The position numbers and the translations under genes were made by a program. A stretch of DNA of 64,000 bases from JABCYV01 sp963696025 (GTDB taxonomy: Bacteria; Acidobacteriota; Terriglobia; Terriglobales; Acidobacteriaceae), in contig CAVOII010000014.1 of assembly GCA_963696025.1 (NCBI GenBank), positions 1,116,001-1,180,000 of the forward strand. Direction: 5' to 3'. Below the pieces are notes generated by a model. The model had not been told where the DNA came from, ran no database searches, and saw only the letters and a list, made by a program, of their open reading frames with translations. Shown here in pieces: positions 27,277 through 36,175 of this stretch. How positions within the stretch are numbered: position 1 is the first letter of the stretch; each line of letters begins with the position of its first letter.

Positions 27277-27705
27277 CACCACGGAGACACTGAGCACGGA
27301 GAAATCAAATCACTTTTCGTACCATGCCACCCGAACAAGAGCCGCAACATGAAAGTTGAAGATTATCGCGACTCGCTTGTCCGTCATCTTCAGGTACGTT
27401 AGCAGTTGGGCCTCGTGGACCGGTAGCACATGTTCGAGGCCCTTGAGCTCAAGAATCAGCGTATCTGCAACAACAATGTCCAAGCGGTAACCACAGTCCA
27501 AGCTCATGCCTTTGTAGTTGACAGGGAGCGGCGCCTGCCTCTGGAACGTGATGCCACGAAGATGTAACTCATGACAGAGACACTTCATATGCCGACTCGA
27601 GGAGCCCTGGGCCGATCGCTCGATGCACCTCGATTGCGGCACCCATCACCCCTCCGTAAGCTCCTCCTTAAACAGTTTGCTCCGTGTCTCCGTGCTTGCG
27701 TGGTG
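27277..27705. mobile_element. GxxExxY element with inverted CACCACGGAG-type ends
   Basis: The left end at 27277 reads CACCACGGAGACACTGAGCA. The right end, read on the minus strand from 27705, is CACCACGCAAGCACGGAG and continues ACACGGAG. These purine-rich ends form imperfect terminal inverted repeats and enclose a decayed GxxExxY gene. Such repeats commonly flank GxxExxY genes in many phyla (recalled knowledge). It is inserted between mvaB and the carboxylase gene. Confidence 0.6.
27310..27676 (-). pseudogene. Decayed GxxExxY family gene
   Basis: Three frames on the minus strand together spell a GxxExxY protein: LFKEELTE (near 27676-27653), then VMGAAIEVHRAIGPGLLESAYE (27650-27584), then CLCHELHLRG to the stop at 27310, including LDCGYRLDIVV and HEAQLLTYLK. 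The frame breaks fall near 27651 (one base missing) and 27583 (one base extra). The ELKGLEHVLPVHEAQLL segment belongs to a PD-(D/E)XK nuclease-like fold; the family's role is unknown. No start codon remains at the expected place. Confidence 0.7.
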
Positions 27706-27707
27706 AA

Positions 27708-29408
27708 TCATGTTTGCAGCACTCCCACCCTGAACTCCGGCACATCCGGATTCAGCGCCGCAGCTTCCAATGCTTGCGTGATAGCATCCCGCGTCTCCAC
27801 CGGGTCTATGATCTTATCAATCCACAGACGTGCAGCTCCGTAACGCGGATCGGTCTGTTCGTCGTAAGTCTTCTTGACCGACTGGTACAGCTGCTTGCGC
27901 TCTTCGTCGCTCAGCTTGCGGCCGCTACGCTCGAGTTGTTTGATCTTGATCTCGACCAGCGTCCCGGCGGCGGAATCGCCACTCATCACTGCGTAGCGCG
28001 CGGTCGGCCAGGCAAACACAAAGCGCGGATCGTAAGCCTTGCCACACATGGCGTAGTGCCCGGCGCCAAACGACCCACCCACAATGACGGTAATTTTCGG
28101 TACTACGGAGTTCGATACTGCGTTCACCATTTTGGCGCCAGCTTTTATGATGCCGCTCCACTCCGCATCTCGCCCCACCATGAAGCCATTCACATCATGG
28201 AAGAACACGAGCGGTACCAGGTTCTGGTTGCAGTCCATGATGAAGCGTGCGGCTTTTTCCGCTGATTCCGTATAGATGACGCCGCCAAACTCAAGCCGCT
28301 TGTGGCCTTCGTGGTCCGTCGCTTGCGCGTGCAGCTTCTGGTTGGCTACGATGCCCACAGCGAATCCTCCAATTCGCGCATAGCCGCAGATCAGCGTCTT
28401 TCCATATTCTGGCTTGTATTCGTCGAAGCGACTGCCATCCACAATGCGGGCAAGGATCTCCTTCATGTCATACGGACGCGCTGGGGAGGAATCATAGATC
28501 CCATAAATTTCCTCCGCCGCCAGCGCGGGTGGGTCCGGCTTGCGGCGGTCCCAGGGCGATTGCCGGCGATAGCCCCACTTCTCGACGATGGCGCGGATCC
28601 GCGCCAGGCAGGCTTCGTCGTTGGGCTCATGGAAATCCACCGTCCCGCTGATCGCCGAGTGCATAGCCGCTCCGCCCAGCTCATCCGCCGAAATCTTCTG
28701 TCCGATAGCCGCTTGCACCAAGGCTGGCCCGGCAAGAAACAGCCCGCTGCCGTCAGTCATGAGCACGTGATCGCACATTACCGGGAGATAGCCTCCGCCG
28801 GCGACGCACATGCCCATGATGGCCGCGATCTGGGAAATCCCCAAGGCCGACATCACGGCATTGTTGCGAAAGACGCGCCCAAAGTCGTCAGTATCCGGAA
28901 ATACATCCTCCTGCAACGGAAGAAACACGCCGGCCGAGTCCACCAGGTAGACCGTTGGAATGCGATTTTCAATCGAGATGTTCTGGGCGCGTATAACTTT
29001 CTTTGCGGTCATGGGGAAAAACGCGCCTGCCTTGACGGTCGCGTCGTTGGCGATGATCATTACCAGCCGCGTATAGATCCGACCCAGCCCGGTGACCACA
29101 CCCGCGGCCGGCGCTCCACCCCACTCCTCGTACATGCCGTGCGCCGCATAGGCTCCTAGTTCAAAGAATGTACCAGAATCAACCAGCAGGTTGATCCGCT
29201 CGCGTGCCGTTAGTCGGCCTTTGCCGTGCTGGTTCTCAATGGCTTTTTCTCCGCCTCCTTCGCGAATTGCCTCCTCTTCATTGCGCACCTGCGAAACCAG
29301 GTCCGCCATGAAACGCATGTTGGCTTCAAAGCGGGCGGAAGTCGGGTCCAGCCGTGATTCGAGGACGGGAGAAGTCGGAAGTCCGCCGGGATCGATGCGA
29401 TTGGCCAT
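27708..29408 (-). CDS. Acyl-CoA carboxylase beta (carboxyltransferase) subunit
   Basis: A 566-residue carboxyltransferase with both crotonase-like halves. Recognisable blocks are GKGRLTARERI near the N-terminus, MGMCVAGGGYLPVMCDH, and a C-terminal region GGSFGAGHYAMCGKAYDPRF with AVMSGDSAAGTL. Its length and blocks match methylcrotonoyl-CoA carboxylase beta (MccB/LiuB) better than AccA/AccD. With HMG-CoA lyase and an enoyl-CoA hydratase downstream on the same strand this suggests leucine/isovalerate catabolism. The biotin-carrying alpha subunit and isovaleryl-CoA dehydrogenase are not in the window. The GxxExxY element separates it from mvaB. Confidence 0.87.
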   Translation of the reverse strand: MANRIDPGGLPTSPVLESRLDPTSARFEANMRFMADLVSQVRNEEEAIREGGGEKAIENQHGKGRLTARERINLLVDSGTFFELGAYAAHGMYEEWGGAPAAGVVTGLGRIYTRLVMIIANDATVKAGAFFPMTAKKVIRAQNISIENRIPTVYLVDSAGVFLPLQEDVFPDTDDFGRVFRNNAVMSALGISQIAAIMGMCVAGGGYLPVMCDHVLMTDGSGLFLAGPALVQAAIGQKISADELGGAAMHSAISGTVDFHEPNDEACLARIRAIVEKWGYRRQSPWDRRKPDPPALAAEEIYGIYDSSPARPYDMKEILARIVDGSRFDEYKPEYGKTLICGYARIGGFAVGIVANQKLHAQATDHEGHKRLEFGGVIYTESAEKAARFIMDCNQNLVPLVFFHDVNGFMVGRDAEWSGIIKAGAKMVNAVSNSVVPKITVIVGGSFGAGHYAMCGKAYDPRFVFAWPTARYAVMSGDSAAGTLVEIKIKQLERSGRKLSDEERKQLYQSVKKTYDEQTDPRYGAARLWIDKIIDPVETRDAITQALEAAALNPDVPEFRVGVLQT

Positions 29409-29613
29409 GAATCGAGAACTCGAAACCGTTTACGGTATACCAGCGGAGCCGGGCGACGCAATCACGTCGCCCCATGCCGGGACTCCCTCGATCGCAACTG
29501 GACACCACTGTTTCCCTTACTTTCGTAATCCGATGCTCGCAGCCGGAGTTGCCGAAAGTCAATCCAGGGAACTTGCACGAGGTCACCCCGATCTAAGGGA
29601 GGGAAGGACAAAC

Positions 29614-30902
29614 TTGTTCCGCATCCACGTGGTGTTGATCACGTTCTTGCTGCTCATTGCTTTAGGTGTGGCGCAAGATACTCCTGCGGGTGATCGGGAA
29701 ACGATTCGCCTATAGGTGCAGCAAGTGCAGGAGCTGCAAGAAAAGGTGAAGGCGCTGGAGGCAAACCAGGCGGCTGCGTCAGTCGAGGCGCAGCCCAGCC
29801 CAGCTCCCCAGAGCGCATCACGTCCCGCGCAAGAGACGGTTGGGACGGCACAGATGCCGGCTGCCAACCACGACTTTCATGATTTGCGCTGTATCCGGTG
29901 GCTCGGCTTCGGTGAAGTCAACTATAAGGTGCTGGACCAGCGCCAGCCTGAACTGGGAACGTTTGGTTTTGTTCCCGGTTCAGCAGGCAATTTCTATACC
30001 GGAGACTTTGACCTTTTTCTTAGCTCCAAGCTCAGCGAGAAGGCCAGCGTGCTTTCTGAGATTGCGTTTGGCGAACGTAGCGCGCGACCTTCAGCGTAGA
30101 CCTGGAGCGTTTCCTGCTAAAGTACGATTTCGACGACTACCTGAAGATGTCGTTTGGCCGATATCAAACCGGCATCGGCTACTACAACTCGGAGTTCCGG
30201 GGCGCCAAGTGGCTGCTGACCACGGCAGACCGGCCACTGGTCATGGAATTCGCAAATGAAGGTGGTTTGTTACCCACGCAATCCGTGGGCCTCTCGATCA
30301 CAGGTCTCGTCCCCTCGGGTAAGGTGGGATTGAACTATATTTTTGAATACGGATCGAGCTATACCGTCCGGCCCGACATCGATGGTTCAGGCAATTCAGA
30401 TCAGGAGAATAACGGCAACCATGTGCTTGCCGGGGCCTTCGTTCGCCCGGACTGGATTCCCGGCTTGCGGGTGGGCGGTTCCTTTTACCACGACAAGATC
30501 AGCCGCAGCGACGAGACGCCCGTTCTCCGGTTTGGTCAGACCGTCGTAAATGCTCATGCGATTTATGTGCACAATGGTATTGAGTTTCTCAACGAAGGTT
30601 TCCTCATTCGTCATTCGCTGGAGGGCAGTTATATTGTATACAACCAGCCCGCGTTCTATTCCCAGCTTTCCAGACAGTTTCACTGCCTCCGTCTCCGACT
30701 CCGTCCGTTTTTTCGCTACCAGTATGTGAACGCAAACGGGGGCGGCTTCTTCAATGATGTGCGCCTGCGTTACGGTCCATCATTCGGCGCGCGCTACGAC
30801 TTCAGCGACAACATCGCATTCAAGACGCAACTTGACCACACCGTCCGCAAGGGCCTGCCCGACCTCAACGGCCTCCAACTGCAGTTGGTATTCGCGTTCT
30901 AA
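29614..30902 (+). pseudogene. Outer-membrane porin-like protein, broken
   Basis: A signal-peptide-like start (TTG at 29614 after GGGAGGGAAGG) leads to an in-frame TAG at 29713-29715. The frame then continues with a coiled-coil QQVQELQEKVKALE, to a further stop after about 30090, where the frame shifts. From there FSVDLERFLLKYDF to the stop at 30902 reads as a beta-barrel: alternating strands, aromatic girdle, and C-terminal phenylalanine (LQLVFAF). The intact ancestor would have been about 428 residues. Two lesions make a functional product unlikely unless they are sequence errors. Confidence 0.65.
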
Positions 30903-30916
30903 GGAGTGGAGACCGT

Positions 30917-31389
30917 ATGACAGCGAAATGGAGGGCGATTCTGGCGCTGAGTTTGCTGCCGGGCATGGTCAACACGCCCGCCGCTGCCCAGAAGGAAGAT
31001 GTGGCTGTCATGGTCAACGAGGACAACAAAGTAAGTACAATCTCCCCGGCCGAACTGCCCAAGGTTTTCGTTGGCGAAAAGCGATCCTGGGGGGTCGGCC
31101 AACCCATAAAACTGTTGGTCACGGGTCCTGGGACGCACGAGCGCAGCGTTTTGTTGAAATTTCTTGGCATGTCGGAGAGCGAATACAAGCAGTACTGGAC
31201 CGCGCAGATATTCCGCGGCGAAGCCCAGGCCGAACCCATGATGCTGCCGTCCGTTGGCATGCAGATCGAGGCGCTCGGAGTCTTTGCCGGCGGCATCACT
31301 CTGGTGAGTGCAGCAAAGTCAAGCCCGGAATGAAAGTGCTCAAAGTGAACGGCTATCTGCCCGGCGAAGCAGGTTACCCCGTGCAGTGA
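30917..31389 (+). pseudogene. PstS-like phosphate-binding protein, frameshifted
   Basis: An exported small protein starting at the ATG at 30917 (AAGGAG ribosome site). It has a signal peptide ending in AAAQ and a fold like short phosphate-ABC substrate-binding proteins (FVGEKRSWGVGQPI, then LKFLGMSESEYKQYW). The reading frame shifts near 31315: the conserved tail KPGMKVLKVNGYLPGE lies in the next frame and ends at 31389. Without the tail the product stops at 31333. It sits 14 bases after the porin-like pseudogene, so both look like one decaying operon. Confidence 0.6.
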
Positions 31390-31478
31390 ACCCAATTCGG
31401 CGGCCTCGATCCAGTGAAGTTTGTCGCTGGTCATTTCTCTCCCCACAGGATCGAGATCCTCCGCCTCAGTGTTCCTCG

Positions 31479-32210
31479 CTAAGCGCTACGTTCTATCCAC
31501 CGGTCCAGGCGGCATCCATCTTCCTCGAGCAGAAAACTTCCGACTCCGAAGCATTCCCCGAAGATGCCGTGTGACTCCGGATCCCGCGCCGCTCGCGTGA
31601 TCCACTGTTTCCCCACCTCATATTGGCTAGCTGTAAACCATTTTTGTGGCAGCACCTCGACCAATCCCGCTCGCAGGTAGAAAATGTACAACGCGAACGC
31701 GGGATCATCCCTGCTCTTCGCGGAATAACTGGTGGGGACGATGAGTTCGTCCACGGTCCGCAGTTCCGGCGGTACCTCAATATTTTGAGTGGACGCCCCC
31801 AGCGCGGGTGGCTCAAAATCGGCAAGAGGCGCGGTTGCGGAGTAAATACGTTCGCTGGATTGCTTGAACCATCCGGCAATCTCGGCGAGATCGAATTCTT
31901 TGAGCTGTTCGGGATCGAAGACCGTGAAGCGGATGCTGCGGCCCTCGGGACACCAAATGCCGAGATGCGACGGTGGCACGAGAAACGGGCGGCAGTAAGT
32001 GTTCAGTGCCAGTCGAGGTCGGTCTGGCTCCTGCTCGAGATTGAGCGAGACCAAATAGCTCAACGGACCATGGTCGCCGTGATGAATCCATGCGAATCGC
32101 TGACCGGCAGGTGAGTGGAGTGAGGGGAAAGTCTTCCAATACCATGGACTAGGTCCGACTGTACGGGCAAGCAGATCGAGCAGGCGGGTCGTGCTGATCT
32201 GGGACATCAA
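31479..32210 (-). CDS. Unknown protein coupled to the B12-binding gene
   Basis: A 243-residue soluble protein with no family that I recognise. It has no signal peptide or membrane segment and is rich in tryptophan and aromatic residues (SPWYWKTF, CPEGRSIRFTVFDPEQLKEF). Its start overlaps the stop of the B12-binding mutase subunit by four bases (ATGA), so it is likely translated together with it. A role with the mutase, for example in assembly, is only inferred from this coupling. Confidence 0.65.
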   Translation of the reverse strand: MMSQISTTRLLDLLARTVGPSPWYWKTFPSLHSPAGQRFAWIHHGDHGPLSYLVSLNLEQEPDRPRLALNTYCRPFLVPPSHLGIWCPEGRSIRFTVFDPEQLKEFDLAEIAGWFKQSSERIYSATAPLADFEPPALGASTQNIEVPPELRTVDELIVPTSYSAKSRDDPAFALYIFYLRAGLVEVLPQKWFTASQYEVGKQWITRAARDPESHGIFGECFGVGSFLLEEDGCRLDRWIERSA

Positions 32211-32635
32211 CCAGCCGTGGGCACGCCGCGCGGCTTCACGTTCGCCCGGATGAAATTGACAATGTTGTCCATGGCAGTGCCCGGCTGAAAAATTGCGGCC
32301 ACTCCGATTTTCTTGAGATTGTCCACATCCTGATCGGGAATAATCCCTCCGACCACCAACAGCACATCGTCCATTTTGTTGTGCTTGAGCAAATCCATGA
32401 CCCGCGGCACGATGGTGTTGTGCGCGCCGGAAAGAATCGACAGCCCGATGACGTGGACGTCTTCCTGCAGCGCCGCATTGACGATCATCTCCGGCGTTTG
32501 CCGCAGACCGGTATAGATAACTTCCATGCCTGCGTCGCGTAAGGCCCGGGCGATCACCTTGGCGCCGCGGTCATGGCCGTCGAGTCCGGGCTTGGCTACC
32601 AGCACGCGGATTTTGGGGTCAGCGGTCGCCATCAT
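32207..32635 (-). CDS. Methylmalonyl-CoA mutase small (B12-binding) subunit
   Basis: A 142-residue cobalamin-binding domain. The DGHDRG motif holds the histidine that replaces the lower axial ligand (DxHxxG), followed by SILSGAHN and GGIIPDQD, which contact the nucleotide tail. This is the C-terminal half of acyl-CoA mutases expressed as a separate chain, as in archaeal-type methylmalonyl-CoA mutase or 2-hydroxyisobutyryl/ethylmalonyl types. The catalytic large subunit is not in the window. It could process propionyl-CoA arising from branched-chain amino-acid breakdown nearby. Confidence 0.88.
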   Translation of the reverse strand: MMATADPKIRVLVAKPGLDGHDRGAKVIARALRDAGMEVIYTGLRQTPEMIVNAALQEDVHVIGLSILSGAHNTIVPRVMDLLKHNKMDDVLLVVGGIIPDQDVDNLKKIGVAAIFQPGTAMDNIVNFIRANVKPRGVPTAG

Positions 32636-32801
32636 TCTTCAATTTTGCACTCATTTCTCGCAGAATGGGAGACACGATCAACCAAGCCACGATGGTCATA
32701 AAGGCGGCTTGACCCCATTCAAGAATGTCCCAGCTGCGCCGGCCGATTAGTATGCCGATATTGATTCCGAGGCAAAGGACGATGAACAGGGCAGAGGGCA
32801 T
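32619..32801 (-). CDS. Small two-helix membrane protein
   Basis: A 60-residue protein with two hydrophobic segments at about residues 3-20 and 31-48, and a charged C-terminal end. It overlaps the start of the B12-binding gene by 17 bases on the same strand, which is consistent with a short operon. No family is recognised; the open frame is short, so it could be spurious. Confidence 0.45.
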   Translation of the reverse strand: MPSALFIVLCLGINIGILIGRRSWDILEWGQAAFMTIVAWLIVSPILREMSAKLKNDGDR

Positions 32802-32920
32802 TGTCCACCACTTGATGTTCGGCTTGCGCCGACCCTCCAGGAGCTCAAACAGGCCACATTATAAGCCCAGATTGGCTTCGCACCTCGTACGGCTTTGGGC
32901 GTTCCCATGCCCACAAGTTA

Positions 32921-33526
32921 TCACACCCCAGGAGTTTTTAAATCCAGACTTCGCCACAAGTACCAGCACGCGATCGACCGATACGGCTCCCATAGTTTGG
33001 CGATCTTCTCCATCTGCTCCGGTTTAGGCATCTTGCGTTTCTTGTAGTGCTTCCTCATGGCCATCTGGATACCGAAGTCTCCCGTGGGCAGCACATTCGG
33101 GCGCCGCAGCGTGAACATCAGGAACATGTGGGCTGTCCACACGCCCACTCCTTTGACCTGAGTCAGATGCTTAATGACTTCTTCGTCCGACAGGTTCGGC
33201 AATCGTGAGAAGTCGAGTTCGCCGCGGGAGGCCCGTTGGGCCATGTCTTTCAGGTAAGACGACTTCTGCTTTGACAAACCCACCGAACGCAGTTGAGCGT
33301 CGGTCAGCTTGAGTATGCCTTCGGGCCTAAGCGGCTCTCCTGCCAGCGCTGCCAGGCGCTTGAAAATCGTTACTGCGGCTTTCCCGTTTAGCTGCTGGTA
33401 GACGATGGCTTCTGCCAGGCTATGGAACTCCGGCAGGCCGAATTCCATGCGGCATGGTCCCACGCGCTCGATGATGGCGCGAAGCACGGGATCCGATTTC
33501 TTCAGATGAGTTACAGCGCGACGCAT
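32921..33526 (-). CDS. DNA-3-methyladenine glycosylase II (AlkA-like)
   Basis: A 201-residue HhH-GPD base-excision glycosylase. The helix-hairpin-helix is LTQVKGVGVWTAHMFLMF, followed by the catalytic aspartate in LPTGDFGIQMAM. It lacks the N-terminal AlkA domain, so it resembles the short AlkA/Mag1 group that removes alkylated purines. A C-terminal RSIACWYLWRSLD segment is typical. It stands alone, divergent from the small secreted gene. Confidence 0.86.
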   Translation of the reverse strand: MRRAVTHLKKSDPVLRAIIERVGPCRMEFGLPEFHSLAEAIVYQQLNGKAAVTIFKRLAALAGEPLRPEGILKLTDAQLRSVGLSKQKSSYLKDMAQRASRGELDFSRLPNLSDEEVIKHLTQVKGVGVWTAHMFLMFTLRRPNVLPTGDFGIQMAMRKHYKKRKMPKPEQMEKIAKLWEPYRSIACWYLWRSLDLKTPGV

Positions 33527-33722
33527 AACTGCTCCGGCGAAAGAATATTAGAACACGACGGACTCCGACGCAGTACGTTGCGCAGTTGGAGAACCTCGCT
33601 ATCGCCAATTTCGTTCTAAAAAATCAATCACTTGACACGTAACTTGAGTAACATTGGTTGCCCAGCGATGCCATGCTACGCTCCTGCTACTAGTAAGAAA
33701 ATCAGCAGTTTCCGGGGAGCGA

Positions 33723-33917
33723 ATGCTTCGCCGCTGGTGCGCCTGCCTGCTCGTATTGTTTTCGTCGGTCGCATACGCCGATGCCGAGCCCAATTGGACT
33801 GGGGATGCGCCGAAGAGTCCCTCAACCAGACTCCCGGTGACGACCGCTACCCTGGAGCAGGCCCTGGTAGTACCTCAATTCCGCGGCAACCTGGTCAGTC
33901 AAGCGCCGCAGCCCTAG
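33723..33917 (+). CDS. Small exported peptide, unknown
   Basis: A 64-residue product with a good signal peptide (MLRRWCACLLVLFSSVAYA) and a short polar remainder. It ends 17 bases before the cyclase-like gene and may be its leader gene in one operon. No family is recognised and the remainder is too short to judge. Confidence 0.4.
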   Translation: MLRRWCACLLVLFSSVAYADAEPNWTGDAPKSPSTRLPVTTATLEQALVVPQFRGNLVSQAPQP

Positions 33918-33934
33918 AAGAAAAACGATCCGTC

Positions 33935-36157
33935 ATGCCACGTTTTCCCATTTTCAAACTCGGAGCTGCGGAGGACATACAGCCTCCCTCACTTACTGGG
34001 TATACTCCCGCGCTTTCCTTGGAAGGCCTGCAACTGGGCGTGGATAACCTACGGCATGACGTCCACCTGAGTCCCCGATTCGTGGAACAGGCACGTCTCC
34101 ATGTTGCCCGCCTGATCGCACGCCACGGTGACATAGAAGGGTTATTGGCGGCAGAATCTCCGGAAAGAACACAGAGCAATCACTTCATAAAATCATCTCC
34201 GGCCATGAAGACGCCGGCCAAAGCCAGCGCGGCGGAACTGAAGCCCCTTCTGGCGGAAGTGCACGTAGCCGGACTGACCCGTGCCAAGGCAGCAGAAAAT
34301 CTGGCGGTCGATCTGCTCGTACGCTTGGCCATCATTAAGTTTTTAAGGGTCGAACTGAATGCGCAGTTCGCGCAGATGCTGGAACGCGGCCGCATGATGC
34401 TCAAGAGTTACGAGGGAGTTCGGCAGCAGAAAGCGCTGGAGTACCGTGAGAGGATTGCGGCCTTTCAAGTAGCCAAAAAGATCATCCTTCGCAAGGCCGG
34501 GCAAGAGCTGTTTCGCATCCTGCGGGAAATCGAGAAGGAAACCCTGGCGCGAATGCGCCGTTCCCTCTTTGGCAACCGTGGAGAAGCTGAGTACCGGCTC
34601 TTCTTGAACCCCCTCATCTTCACCGAAGATGGCCGCGACGCGTACCTCAACGCCGAGCACTACGTGATGTTAGGGAATTTTGACCGCGATCCTGATCGAT
34701 TCTCTAATATCCGAAGTCTGGCCTCTGAATTCCTCCGAGCCTTGAACCTGGGGCCTGAAATTGAGCGAGAGGGTGTACTGGACGGTTGGCTCAGCGTGCC
34801 AGAAAATGCGCAGCAGTTAGTTGCGGCCGGCAATCCGGACGACTCCACGTTGGAAGGCCGCTCTCAGAAAGGGCGACTCGCTGCCTGGACTGAACTGCTC
34901 GAACGCGAAGGCGCGATGGACCACGTGGTCGCTTCCTATGAAGTGGTGCCATTGTTGGCTGAATACTCGCCCCGCATCAACGCCCAACAACTGAAAAACG
35001 GCCTGATCTCACGCGAAGAGCGCGATCGCGTGGAAAAGCTGATCGAACAGCATGGCAAACTATCATCCGACAGTCTTTGCGCGGCAATGAACCGAGTGAC
35101 GGGCTGTCGCGGGGCCGATCGAACCAAGATGGCAGGACGTTTTCTGCGGGACTTCCTGCGTTATCACCGCGACTTGCGGCGGCTGGAAGCGCTGAATGAA
35201 GCCTTGGACAGCGTTAACCTGATCGGCAATCAGAAAATGCGGGAACTCTCCGCCATGAATGGCACGCTCTACGATTTTCTTTTGCCGGAAGAGCAGAAGC
35301 CTACCGAAGACAAGGTTCTTCGCCACGTAGTCCTGAAGGCGGATGTGCGGGATTCTTCCCGCTTGACTCGATCGCTGCTGGAGCGGGGAATGAACCCGGC
35401 TTCCTATTTCAGCCTGAATTTCTACGATCCGGTCAACAAACTGCTCGCCAAGTATGGCGCCAGCAAAGTTTTCCTGGAAGGCGATGCGATCATTCTGGCG
35501 CTTCTTGAGCGCGAAGGAGAATCCAGCCTGGCGGTGGGCCGGGCTTGCGTGCTGGCGCGGGAGATCATTGAAATCGTACGCGGATACAATCAGTTGCTGG
35601 AGCGCGCCGGATTGCCGACGCTGGAGCTGGGAGTTGGCGTTTCATTCCAGGATTCCGCGCCCATGTACCTGATGGATGGTGAACAGCGGATCATGATTTC
35701 CGATGCGTTGAATGAAAGCGACCGCTTATCCTCCTGCAGCAAGCGGGTGCGTAAAGCCATCGAGCGGATGGAAAGCCCGTTCAACGTTTATGCCTTTCAG
35801 ACCGTAGATGATGCAGATGCCGGTGAGAGTCCAGACGACTTCATCATGAAGTACAACCTGAATGGCATCCGGATAAGCGAAGCGGCGTTTCATCGGCTGG
35901 AGCGTGAGATTTCGCTGGAACCATGCCAGCTTGAATTACCCGAACTTTGGGGTAGCGAAGGATTTCGGCTATACAGCGGATTGGTACCATTGGGTAACGA
36001 TATCTTCCGGAAGATCCTGCTGCGCGCCAGCCGCATCCCGCAAGTCGTTCCGCACAATTTTTCGCTGCAGCACTGGACTGAGCGCTGGTATTACGAGGTA
36101 TGCTCGAATCCCTCGGTTTATTCCGCTCTGGAAGCAAAAGCCGCGGCCGGAAAATAG
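33935..36157 (+). CDS. Large protein with divergent class III nucleotidyl cyclase domain
   Basis: A 740-residue soluble protein started at the ATG at 33935; longer upstream frames add unconserved residues that overlap the small exported gene. Residues 1-460 are helical, with a charged heptad stretch (about 100-200), and match nothing I know. Residues about 465-610 resemble a class III cyclase: ADVRDS with the first metal aspartate D470, KVFLEGDAI with K511 and the second metal aspartate D517, and SDALNESDRL supplying N593 and R597 in the NxxxR spacing of the transition-state pair. Residues 620-740 are unknown. The product (cAMP or cGMP) cannot be decided. Confidence 0.6.
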   Translation: MPRFPIFKLGAAEDIQPPSLTGYTPALSLEGLQLGVDNLRHDVHLSPRFVEQARLHVARLIARHGDIEGLLAAESPERTQSNHFIKSSPAMKTPAKASAAELKPLLAEVHVAGLTRAKAAENLAVDLLVRLAIIKFLRVELNAQFAQMLERGRMMLKSYEGVRQQKALEYRERIAAFQVAKKIILRKAGQELFRILREIEKETLARMRRSLFGNRGEAEYRLFLNPLIFTEDGRDAYLNAEHYVMLGNFDRDPDRFSNIRSLASEFLRALNLGPEIEREGVLDGWLSVPENAQQLVAAGNPDDSTLEGRSQKGRLAAWTELLEREGAMDHVVASYEVVPLLAEYSPRINAQQLKNGLISREERDRVEKLIEQHGKLSSDSLCAAMNRVTGCRGADRTKMAGRFLRDFLRYHRDLRRLEALNEALDSVNLIGNQKMRELSAMNGTLYDFLLPEEQKPTEDKVLRHVVLKADVRDSSRLTRSLLERGMNPASYFSLNFYDPVNKLLAKYGASKVFLEGDAIILALLEREGESSLAVGRACVLAREIIEIVRGYNQLLERAGLPTLELGVGVSFQDSAPMYLMDGEQRIMISDALNESDRLSSCSKRVRKAIERMESPFNVYAFQTVDDADAGESPDDFIMKYNLNGIRISEAAFHRLEREISLEPCQLELPELWGSEGFRLYSGLVPLGNDIFRKILLRASRIPQVVPHNFSLQHWTERWYYEVCSNPSVYSALEAKAAAGK

Positions 36158-36175
36158 AACGATGACGTTCGCTAA

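Noticed and set aside
28302..29159. Open frame of 285 codons on the plus strand inside the carboxylase gene
   Set aside because: Shadow of a well-conserved carboxyltransferase on the other strand; no signal or motif.
33632..33934. Extension of the cyclase-like protein to 33632
   Set aside because: It overlaps a better signal-peptide frame (33723-33917) and adds low-complexity residues.
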